A DNA stretch of 64,000 nt, taken from contig CAZZIU010000003.1 of the NCBI GenBank assembly GCA_964654545.1, positions 1 through 64,000 of the forward strand. The letters run 5' to 3'. The DNA is from JABMOV01 sp964654545. Lineage in GTDB: Bacteria; Fidelibacterota; Marinisomatia; Marinisomatales; JABMOV01. Position numbers and translations under genes: made by a program. The notes beneath the pieces were generated by a model. The model was not told the origin of the DNA. It saw nothing but the letters and a program-made list of their open reading frames with translations, and searched no databases. Position 1 is the stretch's first letter; every line of letters starts with the position of its first letter. Positions 34,811-42,867 of this stretch are shown one piece after another.

Positions 34811-35670
34811 AAATTCTGGTTGCAAAAGATGCAGGGTATTGTTTTGGTGTTCGTGATGCTGTAAATCTGGCGTATGATACTGCAAAGAAATATGGCGAAG
34901 TGTATATGTTAGGCCATATTGTTCATAATGAAAATGTGGTCACCGATCTGGAAAAGGCAGGTGCAAAAGTTGTTAATGAATTGCAGGATGTTCCTGAACA
35001 TATGCCTCTATTATTCCGTGCTCACGGGACAGCGCCGGATGTATGGGATGCAGCTAAAAACCAAGGAATAAAAACGGTAGATGCTACCTGCCCCTTGGTA
35101 ATCGAAATTCATGAAGAGGTTCGAAAGCTGGAGGAAGAGGGTCGAACAATTATTATTATTGGTGATCATGGGCATGATGAAGTAATCGGAATTGCCAGTC
35201 AGGTGAAAAATGCCATTGTTATTGCCACACCCGAAGAAGCACAAACCCTACGGAAAATGAAACGGGCCGGGGTGGTAAGTCAGTCCACGCAAATGATTGA
35301 AAATGTTCAGGCGATAATTAACATATTGATGACGAAGGTGTTTGATCTTCATTTTGTAAATACGATTTGCTTTCCAACCAAACGTAATCATGAACAAATT
35401 AAAGCATTAGCGAAACAATCTGATGTAATGATAGTGATAGGATCTTTTACAAGTGCAAATTCAAAAAGACTGACGCAATTGGCTTTGGAGAGAAATCCAA
35501 GAAGTTACCAGGTTACGAATGCGGAAGATTTAGATGAGGACTGGATAAAAAACGCTAATGTGGTGGGTATCTCTGCAGGGGCGTCTACGCCGGACAACAT
35601 CATAAAGGATGTTATAGCCAAGGTAAAAGAATTCAGCAATGAAATAGAGGAGGAAGTATTTCATGAGTAA
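34807..35670 (+). CDS. ispH: 4-hydroxy-3-methylbut-2-enyl diphosphate reductase
   Basis: Last step of the MEP pathway, giving IPP and DMAPP. The 287-residue protein binds a [4Fe-4S] cluster through three cysteines: AGYCFGVRDAV, VDATCPLV and NTICFPTKRNHE. The substrate residues FRAHGT and GSFTSANSKRL are also visible. Start ATG at 34807 overlaps the nrnA stop. dxs, the first MEP enzyme, is encoded two genes downstream. Overlaps pdxS by 8 bp. Confidence 0.96.
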   Translation: MKILVAKDAGYCFGVRDAVNLAYDTAKKYGEVYMLGHIVHNENVVTDLEKAGAKVVNELQDVPEHMPLLFRAHGTAPDVWDAAKNQGIKTVDATCPLVIEIHEEVRKLEEEGRTIIIIGDHGHDEVIGIASQVKNAIVIATPEEAQTLRKMKRAGVVSQSTQMIENVQAIINILMTKVFDLHFVNTICFPTKRNHEQIKALAKQSDVMIVIGSFTSANSKRLTQLALERNPRSYQVTNAEDLDEDWIKNANVVGISAGASTPDNIIKDVIAKVKEFSNEIEEEVFHE

Positions 35671-36544
35671 AGGCACGTTTGAAGTCAAGATTGGCTTAGC
35701 CGAAATGTTAAAAGGCGGCGTCATCATGGATGTCACCACTCCTGAACAGGCAAAAATTGCTGAGGATGCAGGAGCAGCTGCAGTAATGGCTTTGGAGAGA
35801 ATTCCCTCTGATATTCGTAAAGATGGCGGTATTGCTCGTATGAGTGATCCTGAAATGATCAAAGGTATACAGGATATTGTGTCCATCCCGGTCATGGCAA
35901 AATGCCGAATTGGTCATTTTGCAGAAGCTCAAATCCTTCAGGCCCTGGAAGTAGATTTTATTGATGAGTCGGAAGTGTTAACACCGGCTGATGAAGAGAA
36001 TCACGTTTGGAAATATGATTTTACCGTACCTTTTGTGTGTGGCTGTCGAAACCTGGGAGAAGCGCTCCGAAGAATTGGTGAAGGTGCGGCAATGATGCGG
36101 ACCAAAGGAGAAGCGGGAAGCGGAAATATTGTTGAAGCGGTACGCCATATGCGGCAGGTTCAGCATGACATAAAAAAATTGACTATTTTGGATAATGAAG
36201 AGTTAATGGCGGCAGCAAAACAGATGGGTGCACCATTTTCATTGGTACAGCAGGTTGCGCAACAGGGAAAATTACCAGTTCCCAATTTTGCAGCTGGCGG
36301 AATTGCTACGCCTGCCGATGCTTCTTTAATGCTACAATTAGGAGCTGAGGCAGTATTTGTTGGTTCTGGCATTTTTGCCAGTGAAGATCCATTGCCACGA
36401 GCCAAGGCAATTGTTGAAGCGACCACTTACTACGATGACCCGGAAAAACTGGCGGCGATTTCAACTGGATTAAAATCAGCCATGAAGGGATTGGATTTGG
36501 CCGATATTCCTGAAGAACAACGATTGGCAAAACGTGGGTGGTAA
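35663..36544 (+). CDS. pdxS: Pyridoxal 5'-phosphate synthase subunit PdxS
   Basis: Makes PLP from ribose 5-phosphate, glyceraldehyde 3-phosphate and ammonia supplied by PdxT. The 293-residue barrel is one of the most conserved families: GGVIMDVTTPEQAKIAEDAG, VMALERIPSDIRKDGG, GEAGSGNIVEAVRH and NFAAGGIATPADASLM all match. Catalytic Lys lies in VMAKCRIGHF. The gene uses a TAATG overlap with pdxT. Confidence 0.97.
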   Translation: MSKGTFEVKIGLAEMLKGGVIMDVTTPEQAKIAEDAGAAAVMALERIPSDIRKDGGIARMSDPEMIKGIQDIVSIPVMAKCRIGHFAEAQILQALEVDFIDESEVLTPADEENHVWKYDFTVPFVCGCRNLGEALRRIGEGAAMMRTKGEAGSGNIVEAVRHMRQVQHDIKKLTILDNEELMAAAKQMGAPFSLVQQVAQQGKLPVPNFAAGGIATPADASLMLQLGAEAVFVGSGIFASEDPLPRAKAIVEATTYYDDPEKLAAISTGLKSAMKGLDLADIPEEQRLAKRGW

Positions 36545-37146
36545 TGCAGGTCGGGATTCTTGGAATTCAAGGTGATTTTGAAAAACACCAAACAATTTTA
36601 CGAACCCTTGGAGCAGAGGGTAAAATTGTTCGTTACGCTCATGAATTGGATTCAATTTCAGGATTAATCATTCCCGGTGGCGAATCAACCGCGATTACCC
36701 ATATTATTAGACGAATGAATCTTATACACCCGCTTAAGCAATTTGCCTTATCCAAATCTGTATTTGGAACATGTGCCGGATTAATAATGATGGCCAGGAA
36801 TGGGAGTGACACCAGAGTGGAATCCTTGGAAATTCTAGATGTCACTGTTAAAAGAAATGCATATGGACGACAGGTTTTCTCCTTTTCAGAGGAATTGGAG
36901 TTAACCGACCCCAACAATGCCAGAAAAGTGATAGGCACTTTTATCCGTGCCCCAAAAATTGAACGAGTGGGTCCGCAAGTAAACATTCTTGCTTCGCTTA
37001 ACGATGAACCCGTTGCAATTCAGGGTGGATTTCATATAGGAATCAGTTTTCATCCTGAACTGGATGGAGAATCCTATTTTCATGAAAAATTTCTATCGCA
37101 ATGTGAACTGGCGCTAAAAGGTCAGGAAAAAAGCAATGTCGCTTAA
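36544..37146 (+). CDS. pdxT: Pyridoxal 5'-phosphate synthase glutaminase subunit PdxT
   Basis: Class I glutaminase that channels ammonia to PdxS. The 200 residues show GILGIQGDFEKH, the oxyanion block IIPGGESTAI, the nucleophile in FGTCAGLIMMA and the His-Glu pair in FHPELDG. The frame opens at a GTG (36538), but ATG 36544 overlaps the pdxS stop and gives the normal start MQVGILGIQG. The end overlaps dxs by 11 bp. Confidence 0.96.
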   Translation: MQVGILGIQGDFEKHQTILRTLGAEGKIVRYAHELDSISGLIIPGGESTAITHIIRRMNLIHPLKQFALSKSVFGTCAGLIMMARNGSDTRVESLEILDVTVKRNAYGRQVFSFSEELELTDPNNARKVIGTFIRAPKIERVGPQVNILASLNDEPVAIQGGFHIGISFHPELDGESYFHEKFLSQCELALKGQEKSNVA

Positions 37147-39025
37147 ATATTTACCGGAGATAACCGATCCGAGCGACATACGCTCCATGACCATAGAAGA
37201 ATTGGAGGTGCTTGCAAAGGAATTGCGCGAGTACACCATCAAGACAATCACGCAGATTGGAGGACATCTGGCGTCCACGCTGGGAGCAATTGAATTAACC
37301 ATTGCTCTCCATTATGTGTACAATACTCCAAAAGATAAAATCGTATGGGATGTCGGCCACCAGGCGTATGCGCATAAAATTCTAACCGGTAGATTTGATT
37401 CATTCCCAACCATTCGCCAATTGGATGGTTTATCAGGATTTTTAAAGCGAAATGAAAGCGAATACGATGTATTTGGTGCCGGCCATGCTTCAACATCAAT
37501 TTCGGCTGGATTGGGCATCGCTGCAGCGCGGGATACAAATAAAGGCGATTTTCGTGTCGTCGCTGTGATAGGTGACGGCGCTATGACCGGTGGATTGGCA
37601 TTTGAAGGGTTAAACAATGCAGGGCATTTGCGTCGCCAATTGATGGTTGTTTTAAACGATAATGATATGTCTATCAGTCCAAATGTCGGTGCCATCAAAA
37701 CACACTTAACACGTGTTGTCACCAACCCGTTGTACAATCGTATTCGTGATGAAATCTGGCGTCTGACCGGAGTGCTACCGTTTGGAATAGCACGGACGCG
37801 AAAATTGATGCGAAAAATAGAAGAAGGTTTAAAAAATCTGGTTGTGCCAGGTATTATTTTTGATGAACTAGGTTTTCGCTATTTTGGTCCCATTGATGGC
37901 CATGATATTGAAGAGTTGGTACATACGCTTGAAAACATTAAGAATATTAAAACCCCGGTCCTGCTGCATATCGTGACAAAAAAGGGCAAAGGGATGAAAT
38001 CGGCTGAGGAAGATCCGGTACGTTATCATGGCGTTAAGGGTATTCCTGTTGAACCGGATTTACCGAAACCCAAACATGAAAAACCAGATGCACCGGCCTT
38101 CCAGACCGTCTTTGGATCGCTAATGATGGAAGTATCCAAAAACCGAAAAGATACGGTCGCTATTACAGCAGCAATGCGCGAAGGCACCGGATTGGTGCCG
38201 TATGCCAAAGAATTTCCAGATCGATATTTTGATGTTGGTATTGCGGAAGGTCATGCAGTGACTTTTGCCTCCGGCATGGCCACTGAAAAAGTTCGTCCGA
38301 TTGTGGCAATTTATTCTACCTTTTTACAACGGGCATACGATCATATTATTCATGATTCAGCCCTCCAGAATTTACCCGTAATATTCTGTCTGGACAGGGC
38401 AGGGATAGCAGGAGAAGACGGTCCAACCCACCATGGGCTCCTTGATATTGCCTACCTTCGATGTGTGCAAAACATGATAGTGGCAGCCCCCGCAAATGGA
38501 AACGAATTTCGTCATTTGCTTTATACAGCTTTAAATCAAACCAATAATCCTTTTTCGATCAGATACCCAAAAGCCGGCAGCATAGTATTCGATGAAAATG
38601 GTCAGGCCGAATTATTGCCAATCGGGCAATGGGACACCATGAAAGATGGTAGTGATGTTGCTATTCTGGTTGTTGGACCTTTTGTATATGATGCAATGAA
38701 GGCAGCAGACAAACTAAAAAAATTGAATATTAGCTGCGAGGTTATGAATTGTCGTTTCATCAAGCCCATGGATGAGGGATATTTAAAAGATGTCCTGAAG
38801 AAATTTAGCGCAGTCATTACGGTTGAAGAAGGAGTAAGAACAGGCGGATTTGGTGAAGGGGTATCTGCCTGGCTCATGCAACATGGCTTCAAGGGGAATG
38901 TGCAGGTGTTAAGCTTACCCGATGAATTTATATCACATGGACCGCGATCAATCATATTAGAACGCTATGGACTCACGGCAAACGGCATTGAGGATATAAT
39001 ACGAAAAATGAAAGTGAATCAGTAA
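37136..39025 (+). CDS. dxs: 1-deoxy-D-xylulose-5-phosphate synthase
   Basis: Condenses pyruvate and glyceraldehyde 3-phosphate using thiamine diphosphate, the entry step of the MEP pathway. The 629-residue protein has GGHLASTLGAIELTIALHYV, KIVWDVGHQAYAHKILTGR, the ThDP motif GDGAMTGGLAFEGLNNAG with NDNDMSISPNVG, and the second-domain block DVGIAEGHAVTFASGMA. Product isoprenoids would feed the menaquinone side chain. DXP is not used by the PdxST route, so adjacency to pdxST is not a shared-substrate link, although both use glyceraldehyde 3-phosphate. Confidence 0.97.
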   Translation: MSLKYLPEITDPSDIRSMTIEELEVLAKELREYTIKTITQIGGHLASTLGAIELTIALHYVYNTPKDKIVWDVGHQAYAHKILTGRFDSFPTIRQLDGLSGFLKRNESEYDVFGAGHASTSISAGLGIAAARDTNKGDFRVVAVIGDGAMTGGLAFEGLNNAGHLRRQLMVVLNDNDMSISPNVGAIKTHLTRVVTNPLYNRIRDEIWRLTGVLPFGIARTRKLMRKIEEGLKNLVVPGIIFDELGFRYFGPIDGHDIEELVHTLENIKNIKTPVLLHIVTKKGKGMKSAEEDPVRYHGVKGIPVEPDLPKPKHEKPDAPAFQTVFGSLMMEVSKNRKDTVAITAAMREGTGLVPYAKEFPDRYFDVGIAEGHAVTFASGMATEKVRPIVAIYSTFLQRAYDHIIHDSALQNLPVIFCLDRAGIAGEDGPTHHGLLDIAYLRCVQNMIVAAPANGNEFRHLLYTALNQTNNPFSIRYPKAGSIVFDENGQAELLPIGQWDTMKDGSDVAILVVGPFVYDAMKAADKLKKLNISCEVMNCRFIKPMDEGYLKDVLKKFSAVITVEEGVRTGGFGEGVSAWLMQHGFKGNVQVLSLPDEFISHGPRSIILERYGLTANGIEDIIRKMKVNQ

Positions 39026-39026
39026 A

Positions 39027-40763
39027 ATGAATTCGATTTTTCTTGCGCTGATTGGATTTGTTGTCTTCTATCTAGGGTACCGATTTTACTCAAGGTTTAT
39101 TGATCGAAATATCTATAAACCGGAAGAGTTTTCGGGACAAACACCCGCCCATGAATTCTCCGATGGGGTGGATTTTGTCCCTACGCAGAAGCCTATTTTA
39201 TTTGGGCATCATTTTACTTCCATCGCAGGGGCAGCCCCCATTATTGGTCCCTGTGTGGCAGCCTACTGGGGGTGGTTACCGGCATTTCTTTGGGTGGTCA
39301 TTGGTGCAGTGTTCATTGGTGCAGTACATGACTATGGGGCATTGATTTTAAGTGTGAGAGAAAAAGGCCGATCAATTGCAGATTTATCCAAATCCGTGCT
39401 GAATAATCGGGTTCGGTTTATGTTTCTTATTTTTATTATGATGTTGATCTGGTTGGTTTTAGCCGTATTTGCCATGGCTATTGCTGATTTGTTCGTGGCC
39501 GTGCCCACTTCTGTTATTCCAATAAATATTCAAATTATCGTTGCCATCGTCATCGGTATTCTCATATATAAGAAAGGCATGCAAGCATTGATCCCCTCGA
39601 TAATCGCTTTGATAATTCTTTATTTCTTTGTGTGGGTAGGATCGAAGGTGCCTGTGCAATTCGAATCGTTCGGCGTTTCAAAAGCTGGGGCCACCAACAC
39701 CTGGATAATTTTGCTATTTGTGTATTCCAGTATCGCCAGTTTATTACCTGTGTGGTTATTGCTCCAACCACGTGATTATATTAATAGCCATCAATTGTTG
39801 GTTGGTCTTGGATTACTGTATTTAGGAATTTTTATTGCTCAACCTATAGTAGATGCACCGGTTATTAGGACTGTGACAGAACCGGGAGCACCTTCGTTAT
39901 TTCCATTGCTTTTTGTTACCATTGCCTGTGGTGCCATAAGCGGTTTTCATGGATTGGTTTCATCAGGCACGACGTCCAAACAGTTAAATCACATGTCCGA
40001 TGCCCGATTTATCGGTTATGGTGGCATGCTTGGAGAAGGAACTTTAGCATTGGCTTCTACCCTGGCTGCTGTCGCAGGTATTTCCCTGGTCGGTACATGC
40101 CATTTGCCAGCCATTGGACAGGTCTCAGATCTGTCCTGGCAAGTCTATTATGATTCCTGGGTCCATGCTTCCGCAAATAAAGCATCTGCTTTTGTCTTAG
40201 GTGGCGGTGCGTTAATACAACAGCTTGGGTTTTCTCCAGAAATCGCGAGGACACTCATGGCCGTTTTGGTTATTGCATTTGCTGCTACAACACTGGATAC
40301 TGCCACTAGAATACAACGATTTATCATCTCTGAGATTGGCCAGGGTATTGGAGTAAAAACGCTGACCAATCGTTATGTTGCAACTTTATTAGCAGTAATA
40401 CCGGCAATTATTTTGGTATTTACCCAAACAGCAGACCCAATAACAGGGGAATTACGACAAACCGGTTGGATATTATGGCCTATCTTTGGTGCCAGCAACC
40501 AAATGCTGGCGGCACTCATCCTCATGATCCTGACATTGTATTTTTGGAAAAAGAAGCGTCCAGTTCTTCCATTGCTAGTGCCAATGCTTTTTATTATGGT
40601 AGTGACTTTTACAGCATTGTTATTAAACATATCCGCATTTGCCGGTAGAAATCCCATCTTATTTTCTGTAGCTATTATACTATTGGGATTAATTATTTGG
40701 ATGGTCATAGAAGGTCTACTCATGGTCACTGCAACCAAAAAACAAGCCGAACCAAGAGTGTAA
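39027..40763 (+). CDS. cstA: Carbon starvation protein A (CstA) family transporter
   Basis: A 578-residue membrane protein with about 16 helices. Signature blocks are GHHFTSIAGAAPIIGPCVAA, WVVIGAVFIGAVHDYGALI, GFHGLVSSGTTSKQLNHMSD, and ATTLDTATRIQRFIISE, then WPIFGASNQMLAALIL. Known members take up peptides or pyruvate under starvation, so either substrate is possible here. It sits 1 bp after dxs and 1 bp before the mutase. Confidence 0.93.
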   Translation: MNSIFLALIGFVVFYLGYRFYSRFIDRNIYKPEEFSGQTPAHEFSDGVDFVPTQKPILFGHHFTSIAGAAPIIGPCVAAYWGWLPAFLWVVIGAVFIGAVHDYGALILSVREKGRSIADLSKSVLNNRVRFMFLIFIMMLIWLVLAVFAMAIADLFVAVPTSVIPINIQIIVAIVIGILIYKKGMQALIPSIIALIILYFFVWVGSKVPVQFESFGVSKAGATNTWIILLFVYSSIASLLPVWLLLQPRDYINSHQLLVGLGLLYLGIFIAQPIVDAPVIRTVTEPGAPSLFPLLFVTIACGAISGFHGLVSSGTTSKQLNHMSDARFIGYGGMLGEGTLALASTLAAVAGISLVGTCHLPAIGQVSDLSWQVYYDSWVHASANKASAFVLGGGALIQQLGFSPEIARTLMAVLVIAFAATTLDTATRIQRFIISEIGQGIGVKTLTNRYVATLLAVIPAIILVFTQTADPITGELRQTGWILWPIFGASNQMLAALILMILTLYFWKKKRPVLPLLVPMLFIMVVTFTALLLNISAFAGRNPILFSVAIILLGLIIWMVIEGLLMVTATKKQAEPRV

Positions 40764-40764
40764 A

Positions 40765-42423
40765 ATGAGTAAACAATTGGAATTATTTGAAAATCAAAAA
40801 AACCGCTGGGAAGAGGAAGTGGCAAAATCCTCAACCCGCAATTATGATTTTAACACATTAAGCGGAGAACAACTAGACCTTCTGTATTTACCAGAAAATC
40901 CGGATCAAACCTATGTTTCCAAGCTGGGTTTTCCCGGTCAATTTCCTTACACACGTGGTGTACATGCCAATATGTACCGCGGAAAACTATGGACAAAGCG
41001 ACAATTTGCCGGCTTTGGAACACCTAAGGAAACAAACCAGCGATATAAATTTTTACTATCTCAGGGACAAACAGGATTATCAGTCGCGTATGATATGCCA
41101 ACCTTAATGGGGTATGACCCAGGACATGAGTTTGCCTTAGGTGAAGTTGGAAAATGCGGTGTGAATGTTGCTTCATTAAATGATATGGAAATTCTGTTTG
41201 ATGGAATCGATTTGGGTGAAATATCAGTATCCCAGACGATTAATGGCCCGGCAGTAATCCTGCTGGCGTTTTACATTGCTGTAGCAGATAAAAATAATGT
41301 CCCAAGAGAAAAACTCAGGGGAACATTACAGAACGATATTCTAAAGGAATTTATTGCGCAAAAAGAGTGGATATTCCCGCCGGAACCATCCATGCGAATC
41401 ATTACGGATATGATGGAATTTTGTACGTCAGAAATGCCACAGTACAATACTATTTCCATCAGTGGATACCATATCCGCGAAGCGGGATCTACAGCTGCCC
41501 AGGAATTAGCATTTACGTTGGCAGATGGATTCACATATGTTGAATATGGAATCAAAGCTGGTATGGATGTGGATCGTTTTGCTCCACGATTATCCTTCTT
41601 TTTTAATTCGCACCTGGATTTCTTTGAAGAAATTGCCAAATTTCGTGCTGCGCGTCGCATTTGGGCAAATCGGATGAAAAATAAATATGGCGCAAAGAAT
41701 CCGCGCTCATGGAAATTGCGCTTTCACACGCAAACAGCCGGATGTTCCCTAACCGCACAGCAGCCGGAAAACAATATAGCCAGAACATCTTTTCAAGCGT
41801 TAGCAGCGGTGTTGGGGGGCACACAGTCACTGCACACCAATTCAATGGATGAGACGTTGGCACTCCCATCTGCAAAAGCGGCTGAAATTGCGTTACGCAC
41901 GCAGCAATTAATTGCATTTGAAACAGGGGTTGCAAATGTTATTGATCCATTAGGGGGGTCATGGTTCATAGAATCTTTAACCAATACTATCGAGAATAAG
42001 GCAGAACAATATTTTAGCGAAATCGATGAGTTGGGAGGCGTAATTCCTGCCATAGAGGCTGGATTCTTCCAACGTGAAATTGCAAAAGCAGCTTCTGAAT
42101 ACCAGAGGCTGGTAGATTTGAAAAAACGTCTGGTCGTTGGAGTGAATGCTTTCGTCAAAAAAGATGAAGAAATCGATATTCCTATTCTTGAAATCAGCGA
42201 ACAGGCTGAACGTGATCAGATGCAATCTTTGCGATCGGTGAAACAAAAAAGGGATGATGCACAGGTGGGCAGAGCAATAACAGAAATATCAAATGCCTGT
42301 AAAAATGGAACAAATGTCATGCCACCGATTATTAATGCAGCTAAGGAGTATGCAACTTTGGGGGAAATCGTAGATGCCATGAAAGCCGTATTTGGTGAGT
42401 GGCAGGAATCCTCCATCTTTTAA
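40765..42423 (+). CDS. Acyl-CoA mutase large subunit (methylmalonyl-CoA mutase family)
   Basis: Adenosylcobalamin-dependent carbon-skeleton mutase, 552 residues. This is the catalytic barrel only. The B12-binding domain must come from a separate small subunit not in the window. Blocks include YTRGVHANMYRGKLWTKRQ, FAGFGTPKETNQRY, GQTGLSVAYDMPTLMGYDPG, HTQTAGCSLTAQQPENNIAR and VIDPLGGSWFIE. The substrate motif differs from the canonical methylmalonyl-CoA form (TRGPYPTMY), reading TRGVHANMY, and DMPTLMG resembles isobutyryl-CoA mutases. The acyl-CoA substrate is therefore uncertain. The adenosyltransferase gene at 33195 supports cofactor supply. Confidence 0.88.
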   Translation: MSKQLELFENQKNRWEEEVAKSSTRNYDFNTLSGEQLDLLYLPENPDQTYVSKLGFPGQFPYTRGVHANMYRGKLWTKRQFAGFGTPKETNQRYKFLLSQGQTGLSVAYDMPTLMGYDPGHEFALGEVGKCGVNVASLNDMEILFDGIDLGEISVSQTINGPAVILLAFYIAVADKNNVPREKLRGTLQNDILKEFIAQKEWIFPPEPSMRIITDMMEFCTSEMPQYNTISISGYHIREAGSTAAQELAFTLADGFTYVEYGIKAGMDVDRFAPRLSFFFNSHLDFFEEIAKFRAARRIWANRMKNKYGAKNPRSWKLRFHTQTAGCSLTAQQPENNIARTSFQALAAVLGGTQSLHTNSMDETLALPSAKAAEIALRTQQLIAFETGVANVIDPLGGSWFIESLTNTIENKAEQYFSEIDELGGVIPAIEAGFFQREIAKAASEYQRLVDLKKRLVVGVNAFVKKDEEIDIPILEISEQAERDQMQSLRSVKQKRDDAQVGRAITEISNACKNGTNVMPPIINAAKEYATLGEIVDAMKAVFGEWQESSIF

Positions 42424-42438
42424 ACAAAGGAAAACACA

Positions 42439-42867
42439 ATGGGTAAAAACAAATTTTTAGTAGTCATTGTTGGATTTATCGCAGTGACTGCCTTCTGGAT
42501 TTATTGGGTATCAACAAATCCTTCAGGTGCAGAGGCGACGCTGGTTAAATTCCTTTCAATTGATGAATTACGTGCTGAAACTAATCATGGACGCGTAAAA
42601 CTGGGCGGTACTGTGCTGGAAGAGTCAATTGTTATTCAAGAGGATGATCTGTTGGATGCGAACTTCGTTTTGGTGCAGGGTGAAGCCAGTTTACCAATTC
42701 ACTATTATGGAACCAGACCTGATTTGTTCAAAGATGGTGCAGATGTAATTGTTGAAGGATACATGGAGGGTGATGTCTTTAGGGCTGAAATCTTGCAGAC
42801 GAAATGTGCTTCCCGGTATGAGGGTGATTTGAGGGAAGATAACTCTTATAATACAGAGGAGATGTGA
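42439..42867 (+). CDS. ccmE: Cytochrome c maturation heme chaperone CcmE, Cys-type
   Basis: Carries heme covalently in the periplasm from CcmABCD to CcmF. The 142-residue protein has one N-terminal helix (about 6-26) and a beta-barrel with GRVKLGGTVLEES and DADVIVEGYMEGDVF-like text. The usual heme-binding His (HxxxY) is replaced by Cys123 in KCASRYEG, with Tyr127 four residues on, the CxxxY pattern of archaeal and Desulfovibrio-type CcmE. It starts the ccm block and overlaps ccmF (TGATG). Confidence 0.92.
   Translation: MGKNKFLVVIVGFIAVTAFWIYWVSTNPSGAEATLVKFLSIDELRAETNHGRVKLGGTVLEESIVIQEDDLLDANFVLVQGEASLPIHYYGTRPDLFKDGADVIVEGYMEGDVFRAEILQTKCASRYEGDLREDNSYNTEEM

Noticed and set aside
40373..40834. 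153-residue - strand ORF opposite the end of cstA
   Set aside because: Antisense to a conserved transporter and compositionally a mirror of it. No RBS or family match.
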